From: Nemertoderma westbladi
Lineage: Eukaryota > Xenacoelomorpha > Nemertodermatida > Nemertodermatidae
Direction: 5' to 3'
Assembly: GCA_032718475.1 (NCBI GenBank)
Contig: JAUCBJ010001542.1
Location: forward strand, 1-64,000
Length of the DNA stretch: 64,000 bases
Part shown: positions 14,306-25,214 of the stretch, one piece after another
Layout: every line of letters begins with the position of its first letter
Position numbering within the stretch: position 1 is the stretch's first letter
The notes under the pieces: generated by a model
What the model was told of the DNA's origin: nothing
The model's input: the letters and a program-made list of their open reading frames with translations, nothing else
Database searches by the model: none
Translations under genes and position numbers: made by a program

Positions 14306-14542
14306 AACCATATTAAAATTCTTACATTAATCCTTTTTTCCAACACTAACATCTTTAATATAATTATAATATAATTAACAATAACCCGATTCTAACATGG
14401 TCTGTCTACAGTATTTCTCCTCGCGGTTCTTGAACCGGTCGGTGCCATGGGTGAATTATCCAAATCTAAACCAATTCCAATAAGCCACTTTTAGCACTAC
14501 TTAGAATGGCAATAAAGAACCACTAACTTTTCTAATAACGCG

Positions 14543-14561
14543 CCCCCCCCCCCCCCCCCCC
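14543..14561. repeat. Poly-C tract (19 C)
   Basis: Uninterrupted run of 19 C, about 160 bp left of the G-run that begins the fold-back structure. Confidence 0.95.
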
Positions 14562-14720
14562 AGATCCAGTCGATATCGATCCACATGAATAGTAATACAC
14601 TAGCCATGCTATAACACTACTCTTGTGATCATTTATTATTACTTTTATTAACAATGTACATGATGCATGCACGTAATATTTTGTACTGTGTTATATCTTA
14701 TTCTTATCTTTACTAATTAA

Positions 14721-15187
14721 GGGGGGGGGGGGGTAGCGCATTTTCTGACCAAAAAGTCGAATTTTTGAAACATCTGATGCAGAATTTCATGCTGAATCCA
14801 AATATAAAAACCGTTTTCCCATATCTTGCTTAGTTTTTCGAGATATCTGGGATAGATGATACTGGCTCTGATATATCGCGATTCCGGTAAATGCGATGAA
14901 GTTTGGGGTTTGCTTTCAATTTCTGCAAATTTCTTTGCTCAGTGATGCAATTGGATGTCTCCACGAGAAAGAGCACAAAATTTTAATTGAGAAGGTATTT
15001 TTTTATGATTATTGGACCTACTGATCAGTTTATAAGACAACTTCAATTCTCCGGAATGAAGACGGGACTCGAATAAGTGACTCTGCGGTCTTTGTGGGAT
15101 TACACGGAATAGACTTATCGGTTATCAAAGATCTTCAATATGTATAATCTCCAGTTCTAGTGGTCGTACGAAGTTCGTTTTAGACAC
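14721..15187 (+). repeat. Left arm of the fold-back inverted repeat
   Basis: Begins with 13 G followed by TAGCGCATTTTCTGACC and runs to GAAGTTCGTTTTAG. It pairs with 15948-16382 in reverse complement. Differences from the other arm are mainly short insertions, including one of about 25 bp near 15002-15030. Confidence 0.85.
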
Positions 15188-15360
15188 ATTCGAAAGCTCT
15201 TTTCTCAGAGACCAAAGTTACCATTTGGTATGGCAAACTCTTGAAAGCTGCCTTAGCAATCACAACTTGAACAAAATTTGCAAGGCATATTTTACCCAAA
15301 TTCATGTTATTAGCATCATTCATATTATTCTATTCAAGTCATTAGCCTTGAATAATCCAG

Positions 15361-15886
15361 TATTTTGAAGTTACCGAGAATTAATCGGAAACTTAAGGTC
15401 CGATTATTTAGAGCAGCAGTAGTTCCAGTACTACCATCTTTTGAGCTTATGCTCATCCGATCAGAGACTTGCTGAGGACTTTCAAAGTTAACTGTCAAAA
15501 TTTTGGTCTTTCTGGAGTTAATAAAAAGACCAACACTAGAAGCAGCATGTTCTAAAGAGCTGAGGAGCCGTTGGGCTCCCTCTAGTGATTCTGAGAGTAC
15601 TCCTAAGTCATCAGCAAAGTCTAGATCAGTTAGGTACTTGGCAGGATTTCTTCGACTTCTGGAGCCAGTAGGTGGAGTTATCATCACATCATCATCATTA
15701 TGATGATCTAAGGACATGCGTAGAACATAGTCAACAACAATTATGAACAAGAATGGTGCAAGTGTGTCTCCCTGGAGGACGCCTCCTAACACTTCATTGC
15801 TTCATTGCTTTCGCCATGAGGACCAGCCAGTGCATAATCTTGTACTTTGGCAGCCTCATGGAGTGAATAAGCATGGTGGGCAGCCC
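15361..15886. mobile_element. RTE-like copy D, rearranged (+/-/+ segments)
   Basis: Three pieces of the same family as copy A lie side by side. Segment 15361-15432 is sense and matches the post-RT part of A near 13433-13505. Segment 15433-15797 is antisense and matches A from about 13317 back to 12955, including the QGDTLAPFLF and FADD boxes on the minus strand. Segment 15804-15886 is sense again and matches the 3' part of A near 13702-13785. The joints are abrupt, with no filler at the first one. The copy lies between the two arms of the fold-back structure and is non-functional. Confidence 0.88.
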
Positions 15887-15947
15887 TTGCATTGTTTTAC
15901 AACCATTTTATCTTAAATCAAATGGTAAATATATTTTATTTGGTAAA

Positions 15948-16382
15948 TGCCTAAAACGAACTTCTTACGACCACTAGAACTGGAGATTATACATTTTGAA
16001 GATCTCCAATGACTGATAAGCCTATTCCGTGTAATCCCACAAAGACCACGGAGTCGCTTATTCGAGTCCCGTCTTCATTCCGGAGACTTGAAGTTAAATA
16101 CCTTCTCAATTAAAATTTTGTGCTCTTTTTTGTGGAGACATCCAATTGGCACCACTGAGCACATAAATTTGCAGAAATTAAATGCAAACATCCATACATC
16201 CAAACATCATCGCCTTTACCGATATATCGGAGCCAGTATCTTCTATCTCAGATATCTAAGCAAGATATGGGAAAACAGTTTCCATATTTGGATTCAGCAT
16301 GAAATTCTGCATCAGATAGGATATGTTTCAAAAATTTGTCTTTTTGGTCAGAAAATGCGCTACCCCCACCCCCCCCCCCCCC
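15948..16382 (-). repeat. Right arm of the fold-back inverted repeat
   Basis: Reverse complement of the left arm. Ends with TAC5 A C14 at 16361-16382, the mirror of the left G-run. Open frames through it at 16088-16420 and 16336-16533 have no recognisable content. Confidence 0.85.
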
Positions 16383-17150
16383 GGATAGTTATAAAACCCG
16401 AAAATATCGACAAAGGCTAAATTATCAACAAAAATATCGAAATTATCAAACAATCTACAAAATCTCGCTTTCCAGTGAGATTGGTATTATTAGAAGACAC
16501 ACTTTACATTTTTTAATTAATGAAATCCGATAATTTCGCCCCATTTTCGCCCTTAAAGTAATTTAAAACCAAATACTGTCTGCTGGCTCGTTGTTGGGTG
16601 TTGTTGACCAATGGCGGCTTGGATGAATCAATTCAGCATCAGCTGATCAGTGTTCTAGTGAATTACAAGCATGGTACAGCCTGAAGGGGTAAAGGAACCG
16701 GTCCGGTCAGCCGGTACCCTAACCCAACACTGCATACCCATTATGGCATACGGTACATGTATTCCGGGTTACATTGTGTACACTGTTCAGTGACTGCCAG
16801 GCAAGTGGCGCATGTAAACAGGCTGACCGGTGATCGTCACGACACAGAACTGCAGTGCAGCAGTCGCAATGTTGTAGGCCTCCCCCCCCCCCCCCCCTTG
16901 TGTATATGTATGTGCAAATGTAACACTAATTAACACTGGATAATAGTCAATTAAAGTTAAATTGACATTATTTGTTGATTAATTCATTTTGCTAACAAGA
17001 GTCGGCAGAAGTTTAATCTAAGTGAATTCAACTATAACATAAAATAAGAAATAAATATAATTTAATGTAAATTATTACAGTTATAATATAATGAACTTTA
17101 TATGATTACGTAACGTAACATTTACCATAACTAATTATATTAATTTATGT
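16383..17150. other. Non-coding stretch, no feature recognised
   Basis: AT-rich sequence with a moderately GC-rich island at 16560-16870 and a run of 16 C at 16882-16897. I see no coding, RNA or transposon signature. Confidence 0.5.
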
Positions 17151-17912
17151 GATTCTTTGGGTGCTTTGTCGTCCTGGTCTAATACATGGCAACTTAACGT
17201 AGCTAGTCATAAGTGTCAAGTGCTTTACTTAGGACTAAATAACCCTGAAAACCCTTACTTTTTAAGTGGTTTAAAATTGGAATGCATGGATGGCAAGGAT
17301 CTAGGAATGATTATGTGCCCTGACTTGAAATTTAATGTGTACTGTAGGGAGCAAGCCGCCAAAGCAAATAAAATAACCAATATGATATTTCGGTGCTTCC
17401 GTACTGCAAATCGATCTGCCCTTATTACGGCTTACAAAGCATATATTCGTCCTTTAGTGGAATATTGTACTTACATTTGGTCTCCTCATCATAAATGTAC
17501 AATTGATTTGGTCGAACGTGTCCAAAAGTACTTCACCCGCAGATTGTTTGCCCGTTGCAAACTACCATATATGACCTACGTAGATCGACTGCAGTTTCTT
17601 AAGTTAAAACCATTGGAAGTTAGGCGCATAATTTTTGATTTAAAGATGGTGTATAAAATTGAGAGAAATTTAGTTGATTTGTGTTTTGATGAATATTTTT
17701 CTTATACAGGTAGACCTGGGCTTAGGGGTCATTCTCACAAATTACTTGTTTCCCATTCACGTCTTTTAATCTCAAAATACTTTTTTTCTAATAGGGTGGT
17801 GCCTGTATGGAACTCATTACCTCAATCTCTAGTAGATTCGCCAACCCCAAATATTTTTTCAGTTCGATTAATGGATATTGATTTTCAAGATTTTTGTCAC
17901 TTTGACCGATAA
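17151..17912 (+). mobile_element. CR1-like LINE ORF2, C-terminal fragment
   Basis: An open frame of about 250 codons ends at 17912. It reads LSSWSNTWQLNVASHKCQVL, then KDLGMIMCPDLKF, RCFRTANRSALITAYKAY, RPLVEYCTYIWSPHH, VERVQKYFTRRLF and VPVWNSLPQSLV. The pattern W..WQL....KC..L..G, then KDLG...D..LKF, then (Y)RP.LEY...WSP is characteristic of the post-palm region of CR1/jockey-type reverse transcriptases. The YADD box and everything upstream are missing, so the copy is 5'-truncated at about 17150; the apparent start is not a real initiation codon. The remaining frame is intact, which suggests a fairly recent insertion. Confidence 0.85.
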
Positions 17913-18731
17913 TTTCAATTTTCGGGCCCCCGTAAGTGCTATATTGCCTGGGTGGTCTTCTCCTCTTTCCAAATTATTTGTCTTTATTTTATGCAAGTAT
18001 ACAGTACGTTTTTTTCTGTGTAATTTATGTATTGTTGTTTTTGTATACAGGGCGAAGTACATTACATATACTGTACGAATTATGCACATTGCATAGGAGT
18101 TTGAATTCAATGTGCTCCTTATTTTATGGCCGACTTTTACCAGGGTTAATCCGTGCGTATTTTAAATTTTTCTTTTTAATTAATATTGAAAATATTTTGT
18201 TTTACTTTAATTTTAACGAAATTAAGTGTAATTATTAAGTACCGATAATTTGTTCTGTGTCTCTAATCTCTACAGTACTTCACAGCAGTAACATGCTAAT
18301 GCATTATTAGTTCATTACTTCCTAAATACTGTATATTTAATTGTGCCTTTTAAAATGAATGTTTATGTGAATTATTAAAAGAGTGTATTAAACTAAAACT
18401 AAACATATGAATTTATTCAATTTAATTTCACAGGATTCAAGATGCCTAGTTTTAATTAATTAATTTAACTCCACAGGTGAATAGCGACACTGAAGGAACG
18501 ACATAGTAAGTATTAATAGTTAAGTTAATAAATAATCTCATATTTGGAGTGATATATCACGTCATTAAAGGTTAGTATAATATGATGGTGAAGAGACGAA
18601 TTCATTCGACACAATAAAGGTGAGTATAAAGCACAGTGAGGAGTATTGAGGTCATTGATGTGGGTATGAGTTGAAGTAAAGTGAGCATTAATAGATCGCA
18701 AGTTTAGGCTAAAATGGGGACTTTATAAGAT
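17913..18731. other. LINE 3' flank and AT-rich spacer
   Basis: The first 300 bp probably include the 3' untranslated part of the preceding LINE. The rest is AT-rich with no recognised gene. Small open frames here have no family resemblance I can name. Confidence 0.5.
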
Positions 18732-19379
18732 TTGTTCCTTCAACCGTCCCTCTGCTTCTCTGAGCACATCCAGTTAAAGAAAGCCACTGCTTATTCAACA
18801 ATCGGTTCACTGACACATCTCCGTTTACTCTCTATTGAAACAGGACTAAAAATATTCAACATGAAAATTGCCCCTTCAGCACTCTACCTAATAACTAGTA
18901 TTGGTAAATACCTAACATTACAGAACCTTAAAGAATTGGATAAAATAAAGACGCAACACATCAAAAGAATGTTGTCTCTCCACACATCAGCCTCCTCTAC
19001 ACTCGCTCTAAACTTGATTAACGAACCTCCATTTATGGCCGCAGTACTATTGAAATATCCAGACTTATTAACTGATGACGTCTCCTCCAGATACCGCGAG
19101 CACCGACGCGAACGCAACAACAACTTCATCACAGAATCTTTCCTGGACGGCCCCGGATTCCAGAGCTCCCATTGGAAAATGGCTGGTCAGCGTAACAGGC
19201 ACGTTATTACTCGTGCGACCGCCCATGGGTTCCACCACCTAATCTGCGTCAACCAAACGCCTTTCCACTCGCTATCCACCGAATGTATATGTCAGTACTG
19301 TAACCTCCCATGTACACGACGATATCATGCACTGAACTGCAGCGACTGCCCTCCACTTTCCCGTCTCGCATCTCAATAA
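18732..19379 (+). mobile_element. Non-LTR retrotransposon ORF2, C-terminal fragment with Cys/His motif
   Basis: A 215-codon open frame. Residues about 15-95 read HIQLKKATAYSTIGSL, LLSIETGLKIFNMKIAPSAL, LTLQNLKELDKIKTQHIKRM, the thumb-like region after the RT palm in several arthropod-type LINEs (KA....L..L..LS..T.LK.F..KIAP...Y). Near the C-terminus CQYCNLPCTRRYHALNC gives Cys-x2-Cys followed by a His-x4-Cys pair, the zinc-knuckle-like motif that ends many LINE ORF2 proteins. The palm with YADD is absent. The frame is intact to TAA at about 19379. Clade not assigned. Confidence 0.75.
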
Positions 19380-20024
19380 CTAATAATTGTATTAAATTTA
19401 TTTTCTATTTATTTATGTACATAAATTTTACTGGTTTCCATTTACCCCGCCTGGGGGTGTATCGAATTAATATATTATAAGATTTGTTTGGTATTACTTA
19501 TAATGTAGGAGTGTTAGTGAATAATCCCAAACGAATAAGGAATATAATTAGGAGGTTAATAACAGGGGATGTATATTGGCTACAGAATGATAATAAAGCT
19601 GTGAAGTGGGGTGTGAGTACAGAGTGGATGGCCAAACCCAGTTTAGATACTGCATATCTTAAGACCAAACAATGGTGCAATAAAGTAATGTAGGAGTTGC
19701 AATACACTAAGAACAATGTAACCGTGTTGGTAAATGACAATTGAGTGTAAAAACGAGAAGTGGTAATTAGATTAGTCAGATGTTTAGTAACGTTTAAGTA
19801 ATGTAAAATCTGTACCTCCAACAACCTCTGCCTATCAGTCCATTGTGCCAGATCCAAAGGGTGTCGAACCATGTGAAACTGTAGGTTTGGGTTTTCAAGG
19901 AACCACAGATGGGGATGGCACCTAGGTAGTCCCAATACTTCAAACCAGACAGATTCATTTTCGGAAGTAAATGTAGCTAACCAGTTTAATGTAAAGTAAT
20001 GCATGTTATTCACCAACTAGACCG
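19380..20024. other. Spacer with an unrecognised short open frame (19484-19693)
   Basis: A 69-codon plus-strand frame (19484-19693) and a 172-codon minus-strand frame (19498-20016) overlap. I recognise neither. The region lies immediately upstream of the endonuclease-RT LINE and could be its 5' untranslated region or an ORF1 remnant; nothing in the sequence proves this. Confidence 0.35.
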
Positions 20025-23000
20025 TTGGGGCTTGGGCCACTGGGGCGCGTTTCTGGGCCTTCTACATCTGGTGGGCCAGTAGAATTTCAAAGTAAGTCGA
20101 GTCCTATCCGTATCGGTACATTAAATGTTGAGGGTTTGGCAGCACGCTTGTGTGATTGTAGCTTCATAAGTATGGTTAATGGATATGACGTATTTGTGTG
20201 TACGGAAACCTAGCTTGGTCCAGCGCACACTATTGACTTAGATATTCCGGGTTTTGGGTGCCCCAAATCTGTGTTTAGATCTAGAAAACACCGCTCGCTA
20301 AACGTTTTAGTGGCGGTGTATCAGTTTACATAAGGGAGAGTGTATCCTCATATGTGAGTGTTATGGATGGATTTAATATAGAGGACACACTGTGGCTTCG
20401 CATTGATAAATCAATTGTAGGCACTGATATGGACCTGGTAATGTGTGCAGTCTACTTGGCTCCTTATAGCTCTACTTCTAACTCTGGTGATATGCTTGAT
20501 AGGTTTAACGATTTAGAGTCTGCCCTCAGTTCTGTGCGGTTAAAAAATAACGTCCTCATTATTGGTGATTTAAATGCGCGCACCAGCGTGCGTAATGACT
20601 ATATCCCTCTAGATAATATCGAGTCAGTCTTAGGTGAACTTCTACCTCCTGAGTACGCATTTGATGACTACAGTGAATGGGTGGATATACCGCAGTCCCG
20701 CCATAATATGGATAAAGTTGTCAATAATTTTGGCAACCGCCTTATATCACTATGTAAGAGTGCCAGTCTAAGAATTGCTAATGGTCGTGTGGGTTCTGAC
20801 TGTGGCATCGGAAAATTCACTTATTATTCTAATCCAGGTTTCAATAATAGAGTAAATTCTAGTTCGACAAACAAAAGTTCTAGAACAGGTGGCTCAACAA
20901 TTGATTATTTCATAGGGGATTTAGAAATATTGAACCGGTTCAGTAACTTTTCTGTTGGGGATCCCAATTGTTTTTCACACCACTGTATAGTTAGTGGAAC
21001 ACTAGAGACCTGTTCTAAGAATAACAATGATTTTCGGGTCACCACCGACTGTGACCAAAATATTTCAATTAATCCAGTCCCTGGGAATGCCAACTCCACC
21101 GAGGCGCCAATAGTTTGCACTAAGTGGAATATGAATACTGCTGAAAAATTATGTCACGGGCTTGAAACACCTGAAAGTGAAGCTATCCTAAACGAAATTT
21201 TAGATTCATTATCAAGTGGAATTTATTCCCCGAATATTATCAATAGTGCTGTAGACAAACTAAATTTACTACTGCTCGATCTCTGTGGTCCGAATACCAA
21301 CAAAAATAAACTGGTTTCAACCAGTGACAAATTTTCGGCAAACAATTGGTACAACGAGGAATGTCATTACCACAAAAGGCAATTTTCCGTTGCCCTAAAT
21401 GTGTGGAAGTCTAATAGAACAGATTTCAACCGGACAAGGTTATCAAAAAGTAGGAGTGATTATTCACGAGTTATTAAACGTGCAAAGTATGAATTTCAAC
21501 TTAACAATTCGAAAAAACTGCAAGACTTTAAAGCGAAGGACTGTAAAAAATTTTGGAGACTACTAAAATCTAGTGATAGCAGCAATCCCACTGAATCAAC
21601 CACACTAACTTCCGAGTCTTTTGAGCGTCACTTTCTCTCCCTTACTAATCTTGACGTGGACGTCGAAAGTAGTCAACCCTCCGGTCATGACTTCATTCCA
21701 GATAGACATCCACTGTTCGAATCTAGTTATACTATTTTTAATACAATCCTTGGTGATGCCTTTTCAGAGGAGGAAGTTCGAATAGGTATAAGTAATATGA
21801 AAGCTGGCAAGTCGGCTGGCCCTGATAACATTCTACCAGAATTCGTAAAGTGTGGGCAGTCAACATTACTACCTGTACTTACTGCCGTTTTTAACTCAGT
21901 GTTGTACTCAGGAATATTCCCTAAGCAGTGGTGCTCGGCAATCATTGTACCGATTTACAAGAAGAAGGGCTCTGTATTAGACCCTAGTAACTATCGTGGT
22001 ATCTCTTTACTGAGTGTGGTGGGGAAGTTATTCACGTGGTTACTTAATTCCAGAATACAATGGTGGGCCGACTGCTTTGGGATTTTAGTGGACAGTCAAG
22101 GGGGTTTTCGGAAAGACTTTTGCACTTCTGATCACATATTTACTTTTAGCACTTTAATAAATCACTTTCTTTATTCCGGTAATTATAAAAGATTATTCTG
22201 CACATTCGTCGACTTTCAAAAAGCCTTTGATTTAGTTAACCGATCAGCTCTCTGGCATAAACTTTTCAATCTTGGATTTTCTGGTCGAATTCTACAAGTT
22301 ATTAAGAGTATGTATGCCGAAGTTAAATCTTGTGTCCGTTGGTGTGGAGTCTACAGTGAGAGTTTCCCTTGTCTAGTTGGTGTTAGACAGGGTGAGTCAT
22401 TGTCCCCATTGCTTTTTTCTTTATTTATCAATGACCTTGAGCTGGAGTTGATCCGCGGAGGTGCTCCTGGGATTGATCTTGGGACTTTTAAATTATTTAT
22501 TCTTCTTTATGCTGACGATATCGTGTTGCTAAGCGACACAGCTGTTGGTCTCCAGAAGGCTCAGGACATTCTGGGTAACTATAGTTCATTCTGGGGAATG
22601 AAAGTTAATCTAAGTAAATCCAAGGTTATGGTCTTTCGTAAAGGCGGGCCTCTCCGTCGAAACGTACACTGGTTGTATAAGTGTAGCCCCCTTGAAGTAG
22701 TTTCTTCCTACTCTTACCTTGGTATTGTATTCACCCCATCTGGTAGCTTCACTCTTGCCCAGCAGTCTCTTGCAGACAAAGCCAATAAAGCGTATTTCAC
22801 TCTCCTTAAGTATCTCAGACAGTACCCCAATTTATCATTTAAACTTAAGCTGCATCTGTTTAATTCTCTTATCCGTCCTATATTAATGTACTCCTGCGAA
22901 GTTTGGGGTTTTCATAATTCGGATGCTATTAATCGGATTGTTCTAAAATGTCTTAAATTTATACTCGGCGTCAAGACTTTGACACCCGATTTTATGGTGT

Positions 23001-23907
23001 ATGGTGAAACTGGTTATTTTCCGTTAATTAAGTATTGGATTCGTATTTTGAATCTCCCTAACTACCGTCTCGTTAAGAAGGCCTATCTTCTCCAACTTCA
23101 TGACTGCTTGGTTTTAAGTTCAGTTAACTGGGCCTCCAATGTTCGGGACCTTCTAGGATCCTTAGGCTTCCGGGGAATTTGGGACAACCAGTACGTAGAA
23201 CACCAAACCCTATTCTTAGCAGAGCTCAGGACACGACTCCAAGATAATTATATCCAACAGTGGTGGTCACTAGTGAGTTCTTCTCCCAAATCGCTGCTCT
23301 ACGTTAAGTATTTGTTCCAGGAGGAATCCTACCTGAATGTTCTACACAGGTACCCCAGACTCTGTCGGTCGCTTGCGAGATTCCGTACATCATCTCACTC
23401 CCTAATGATCGAGCAAGGTAGATGGAATAGCACACCCCATAATGAACGTTATTGCCCTGTCTGTATGTTTGCGGTTATTGAGGATGAATATCACTTTTTG
23501 CTAAAATGCCCAGTCTATCAGGATCTCAGAGTAATTCATTTGTCTGCTCGTTACCACGGAAACCCCACATTAAATAAATATAAAGACTTAGTAGGCTCAA
23601 ACTCTATTGAAAAAATCAAATGTCTGGCAATTTTTTTGGCAAAGGCGTCCCAACGGCGAGAAAAAATTTTACAACCACATTAGAACGCGGTTTCGGGTAA
23701 CTTTTTCAGTTGTTTTATATTTATGTGTTCATGTTCTATGTACATTACTTTATAAATTACAATACGTGCATATCTTTACCGTACTGCTGACACTGGTTTA
23801 CCGGTCTTACATTCTTTAGTATTTTCTTCAGTTTGTTTACATGTAAAATCTAACAATAATGGCTCCATTTGAGCATGTTGCAGTAATAAACAGAAATTGA
23901 ATTGAGT
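20025..23907 (+). mobile_element. Long non-LTR retrotransposon with endonuclease and reverse transcriptase, lightly decayed
   Basis: This is the most complete LINE in the window. The N-terminal part (20025-20213) has the start of an apurinic-type endonuclease, IRIGTLNVEGL, and VFVCTET with the catalytic Glu. A TAG at 20211-20213 replaces the expected Trp codon, and a frameshift lies near 20305. The main open frame (20354-23683, 1109 codons) continues the endonuclease (GGVSVYIRE just upstream, VMCAVYLAPYSS, LIIGDLNART, STIDYFIGD, FSHHCIVSG). The RT follows: KAGKSAGPDNILPEFVK, NYRGISLLSVVGKLF, QGGFRKDFCTSDH, FVDFQKAFDLVNR, GVRQGESLSPLLFSLFIND, and YADD at about 22508. The C-terminus has YCPVCMFAVIEDEYHFLLKC, a Cys-x2-Cys...His-x4-Cys motif. 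The 3' end after the stop is AT-rich and closes with AATTGAATTGAG at about 23890-23902, a short tail of the kind many LINEs carry. Clade not determined. Confidence 0.92.
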
Positions 23908-24497
23908 AACAATTATTGCCAATATCGTGGCGTATATAATGTTGTGGTATGATATAGAATCTCATTCTCGGGTTCATTTTCTACGTTAAGTGTCACCTCT
24001 TTCCTATTACTTACCCTATATTACTTTGTACATTATCGTGTTACTGGTATTTCGTTATTCGCACCATAAATGCAATAGCTCCTATTTGTGAGAGATACAG
24101 TAGTAGATATTGTTCCAGTACATGCCAATATATTGCAAGTCAAACTGAACCTTCTTATTTTATGACAATGATTCAGGGGTCTACTACATATCATCGACAG
24201 GCCACGGGTTGGCCAACAGCAGGTTCCCTGAATGAAACCGGAAGTCTAGTGGAAAGGTTGGCATTCTACTCGGGAATCACCTGAGAATCGGGTAAGGGTC
24301 TTTCGAGCTTCTCACCTACATGACTAAAGATATTCCTTCAGTGACCTTTACTGGAGGAGTTCCCTTACACCAACTTTATCAGCAGATAATCTATTTAGAG
24401 AATACGCAATCTCAGTCTTAGTAACTATCATTTTATTATTGAATGACTAGTTTATTTGAATGTAGTTCTTTATTATTTAGCTATTATTATTTATCAG
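23908..24497. other. Spacer, nothing recognised
   Basis: AT-rich with a moderately balanced block at 24200-24370. It lies within the minus-strand receptor gene, 3' of the M3 exon, so it is probably intronic. I looked for a receptor M4 exon on the minus strand and did not find one. Confidence 0.45.
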
Positions 24498-24635
24498 TTA
24501 GCTAAAGCGTCTCAGAATGTAAGGGGTAAATATGTAGCGTAGTTTGTAGAATATGCCGGATGTTTTTGATATTTTCTTAAAAATGAATGCTATGTGTTGT
24601 TTCAAAGAAAGTTGAATGTCTATGTGCACACTTAG
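24498..24635 (-). mobile_element. LINE reverse-transcriptase fragment
   Basis: The minus strand reads HIAFIFKKISKTSGIFYKLR, followed by YIFTPYILRRF. The pattern H...I..KISK..GI.YKLR is the conserved post-palm segment of jockey/CR1-like reverse transcriptases. Only about 45 codons remain. It lies about 120 bp beyond the donor site of the receptor M3 exon, in the intron. Confidence 0.7.
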
Positions 24636-24757
24636 GAATGTTGTTATAAGCCACCACAAAATCACCTCATGTTTTTTATCCCAGTTCCAGTTACTAGCAC
24701 AAAACCACATATAATAAAATATAGAAATTAAAGCAAATAATTAATTGTTTCACTAAC

Positions 24758-24954
24758 CGTCATGAAGTCTTGTTCTTCACCCTCATTGATGGCTTCCTGC
24801 AGAAAGGTGAGCCGAGCGAGTTTCTGTAGAACTATACGCTTCACCCACAGAGGTACCGGTGTGTTGTACTGCCCCCGGAAGTGGATCTCAAGAACAAAGA
24901 CCGATAACACACAGGATATTGTGATTAGAATGATAACGCCAAAGTAGTATTGTG
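24758..24954 (-). CDS. Nicotinic acetylcholine receptor-like subunit, exon with M3 and start of the M3-M4 loop
   Basis: Read on the minus strand, the exon starts after TTTCCATAG (acceptor) and ends before GTTAGT (donor): 197 nt, entered in phase 1 and left in phase 0. It encodes QYYFGVIILITISCVLSVF (third transmembrane helix of a pentameric ligand-gated channel), VLEIHFRGQYNTPVPLWVKR, VLQKLARLTFLQE, and the acidic start of the cytoplasmic loop. Family knowledge: in nicotinic receptors M2-M3 is joined by a short loop ending in (A/S)QY or (S)KYY, and M3 is followed by H(Y/F)...(M/V)P.W....L..L. The match is good through the whole exon. The product would be a membrane subunit of a ligand-gated ion channel. 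Exons for M1, the ligand-binding domain and M4 are not visible in the window. Alternative: another Cys-loop receptor class, less likely given TSDS and QYY. Confidence 0.88.
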
Positions 24955-25044
24955 CTATGGAAATAATGATAGTTATGCAGTCATTAGTATAGTTTTTGAG
25001 AGTTTATATCAAATTCTAACAGTATTTTATATAAACATTAACTC

Positions 25045-25140
25045 TAGTACTACTATTACTACTACTACTACTTCTACTACTACTACTAGTACTACCAGAA
25101 TGGTGTACCGGGTTGTCGACAAAGTTGCAGAGGCATATTC
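25045..25140 (-). mobile_element. RTE-like 3' end with (TAG)n tail, antisense
   Basis: On the minus strand the sequence ends CNFVDNPVHHS, close to the C-terminus CNFVDKPAQHS of copies A and C. It then runs into about 50 bp of TAG repeats (TAC on the plus strand, 25045-25097). Only the last 15 or so codons and the tail are recognisable, so this is a very short 5'-truncated insertion or an old decayed copy. Confidence 0.65.
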
Positions 25141-25214
25141 CCCAGAAACCCAAACGAAAACATGTGCCATGCAAGACTCTGAGGTTACTTGTAAGAGAGA
25201 AGATCTTAAGATAG

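Larger units (their letters stand above)
14721..16382. mobile_element. Fold-back structure: about 450-bp inverted arms around a scrambled RTE-like insert
   Basis: The left arm (14721-15187) and right arm (15948-16382) are reverse complements along nearly their whole length, with scattered mismatches and small indels. The ends match: G13 then TAGCGCATTTTCTGACC on the left, GGTCAGAAAATGCGCTA then a C-run on the right. Shared internal landmarks include CATGCTGAATCCAAATAT, AGATACTGGCTC, GGATGTCTCCAC, AATTTTAATTGAGAAGGTA, GAAGACGGGACTCGAATAAG and GTATAATCTCCAGTTCTAG. The 760-bp centre holds RTE-like copy D. I see no transposase and no convincing target duplication, so this could be a fold-back DNA transposon or a local inverted duplication. 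Confidence 0.85.

Noticed and set aside
24498-24710. A receptor M4 or C-terminal exon downstream of M3
   Set aside because: The minus-strand peptide matches a LINE reverse-transcriptase segment instead.
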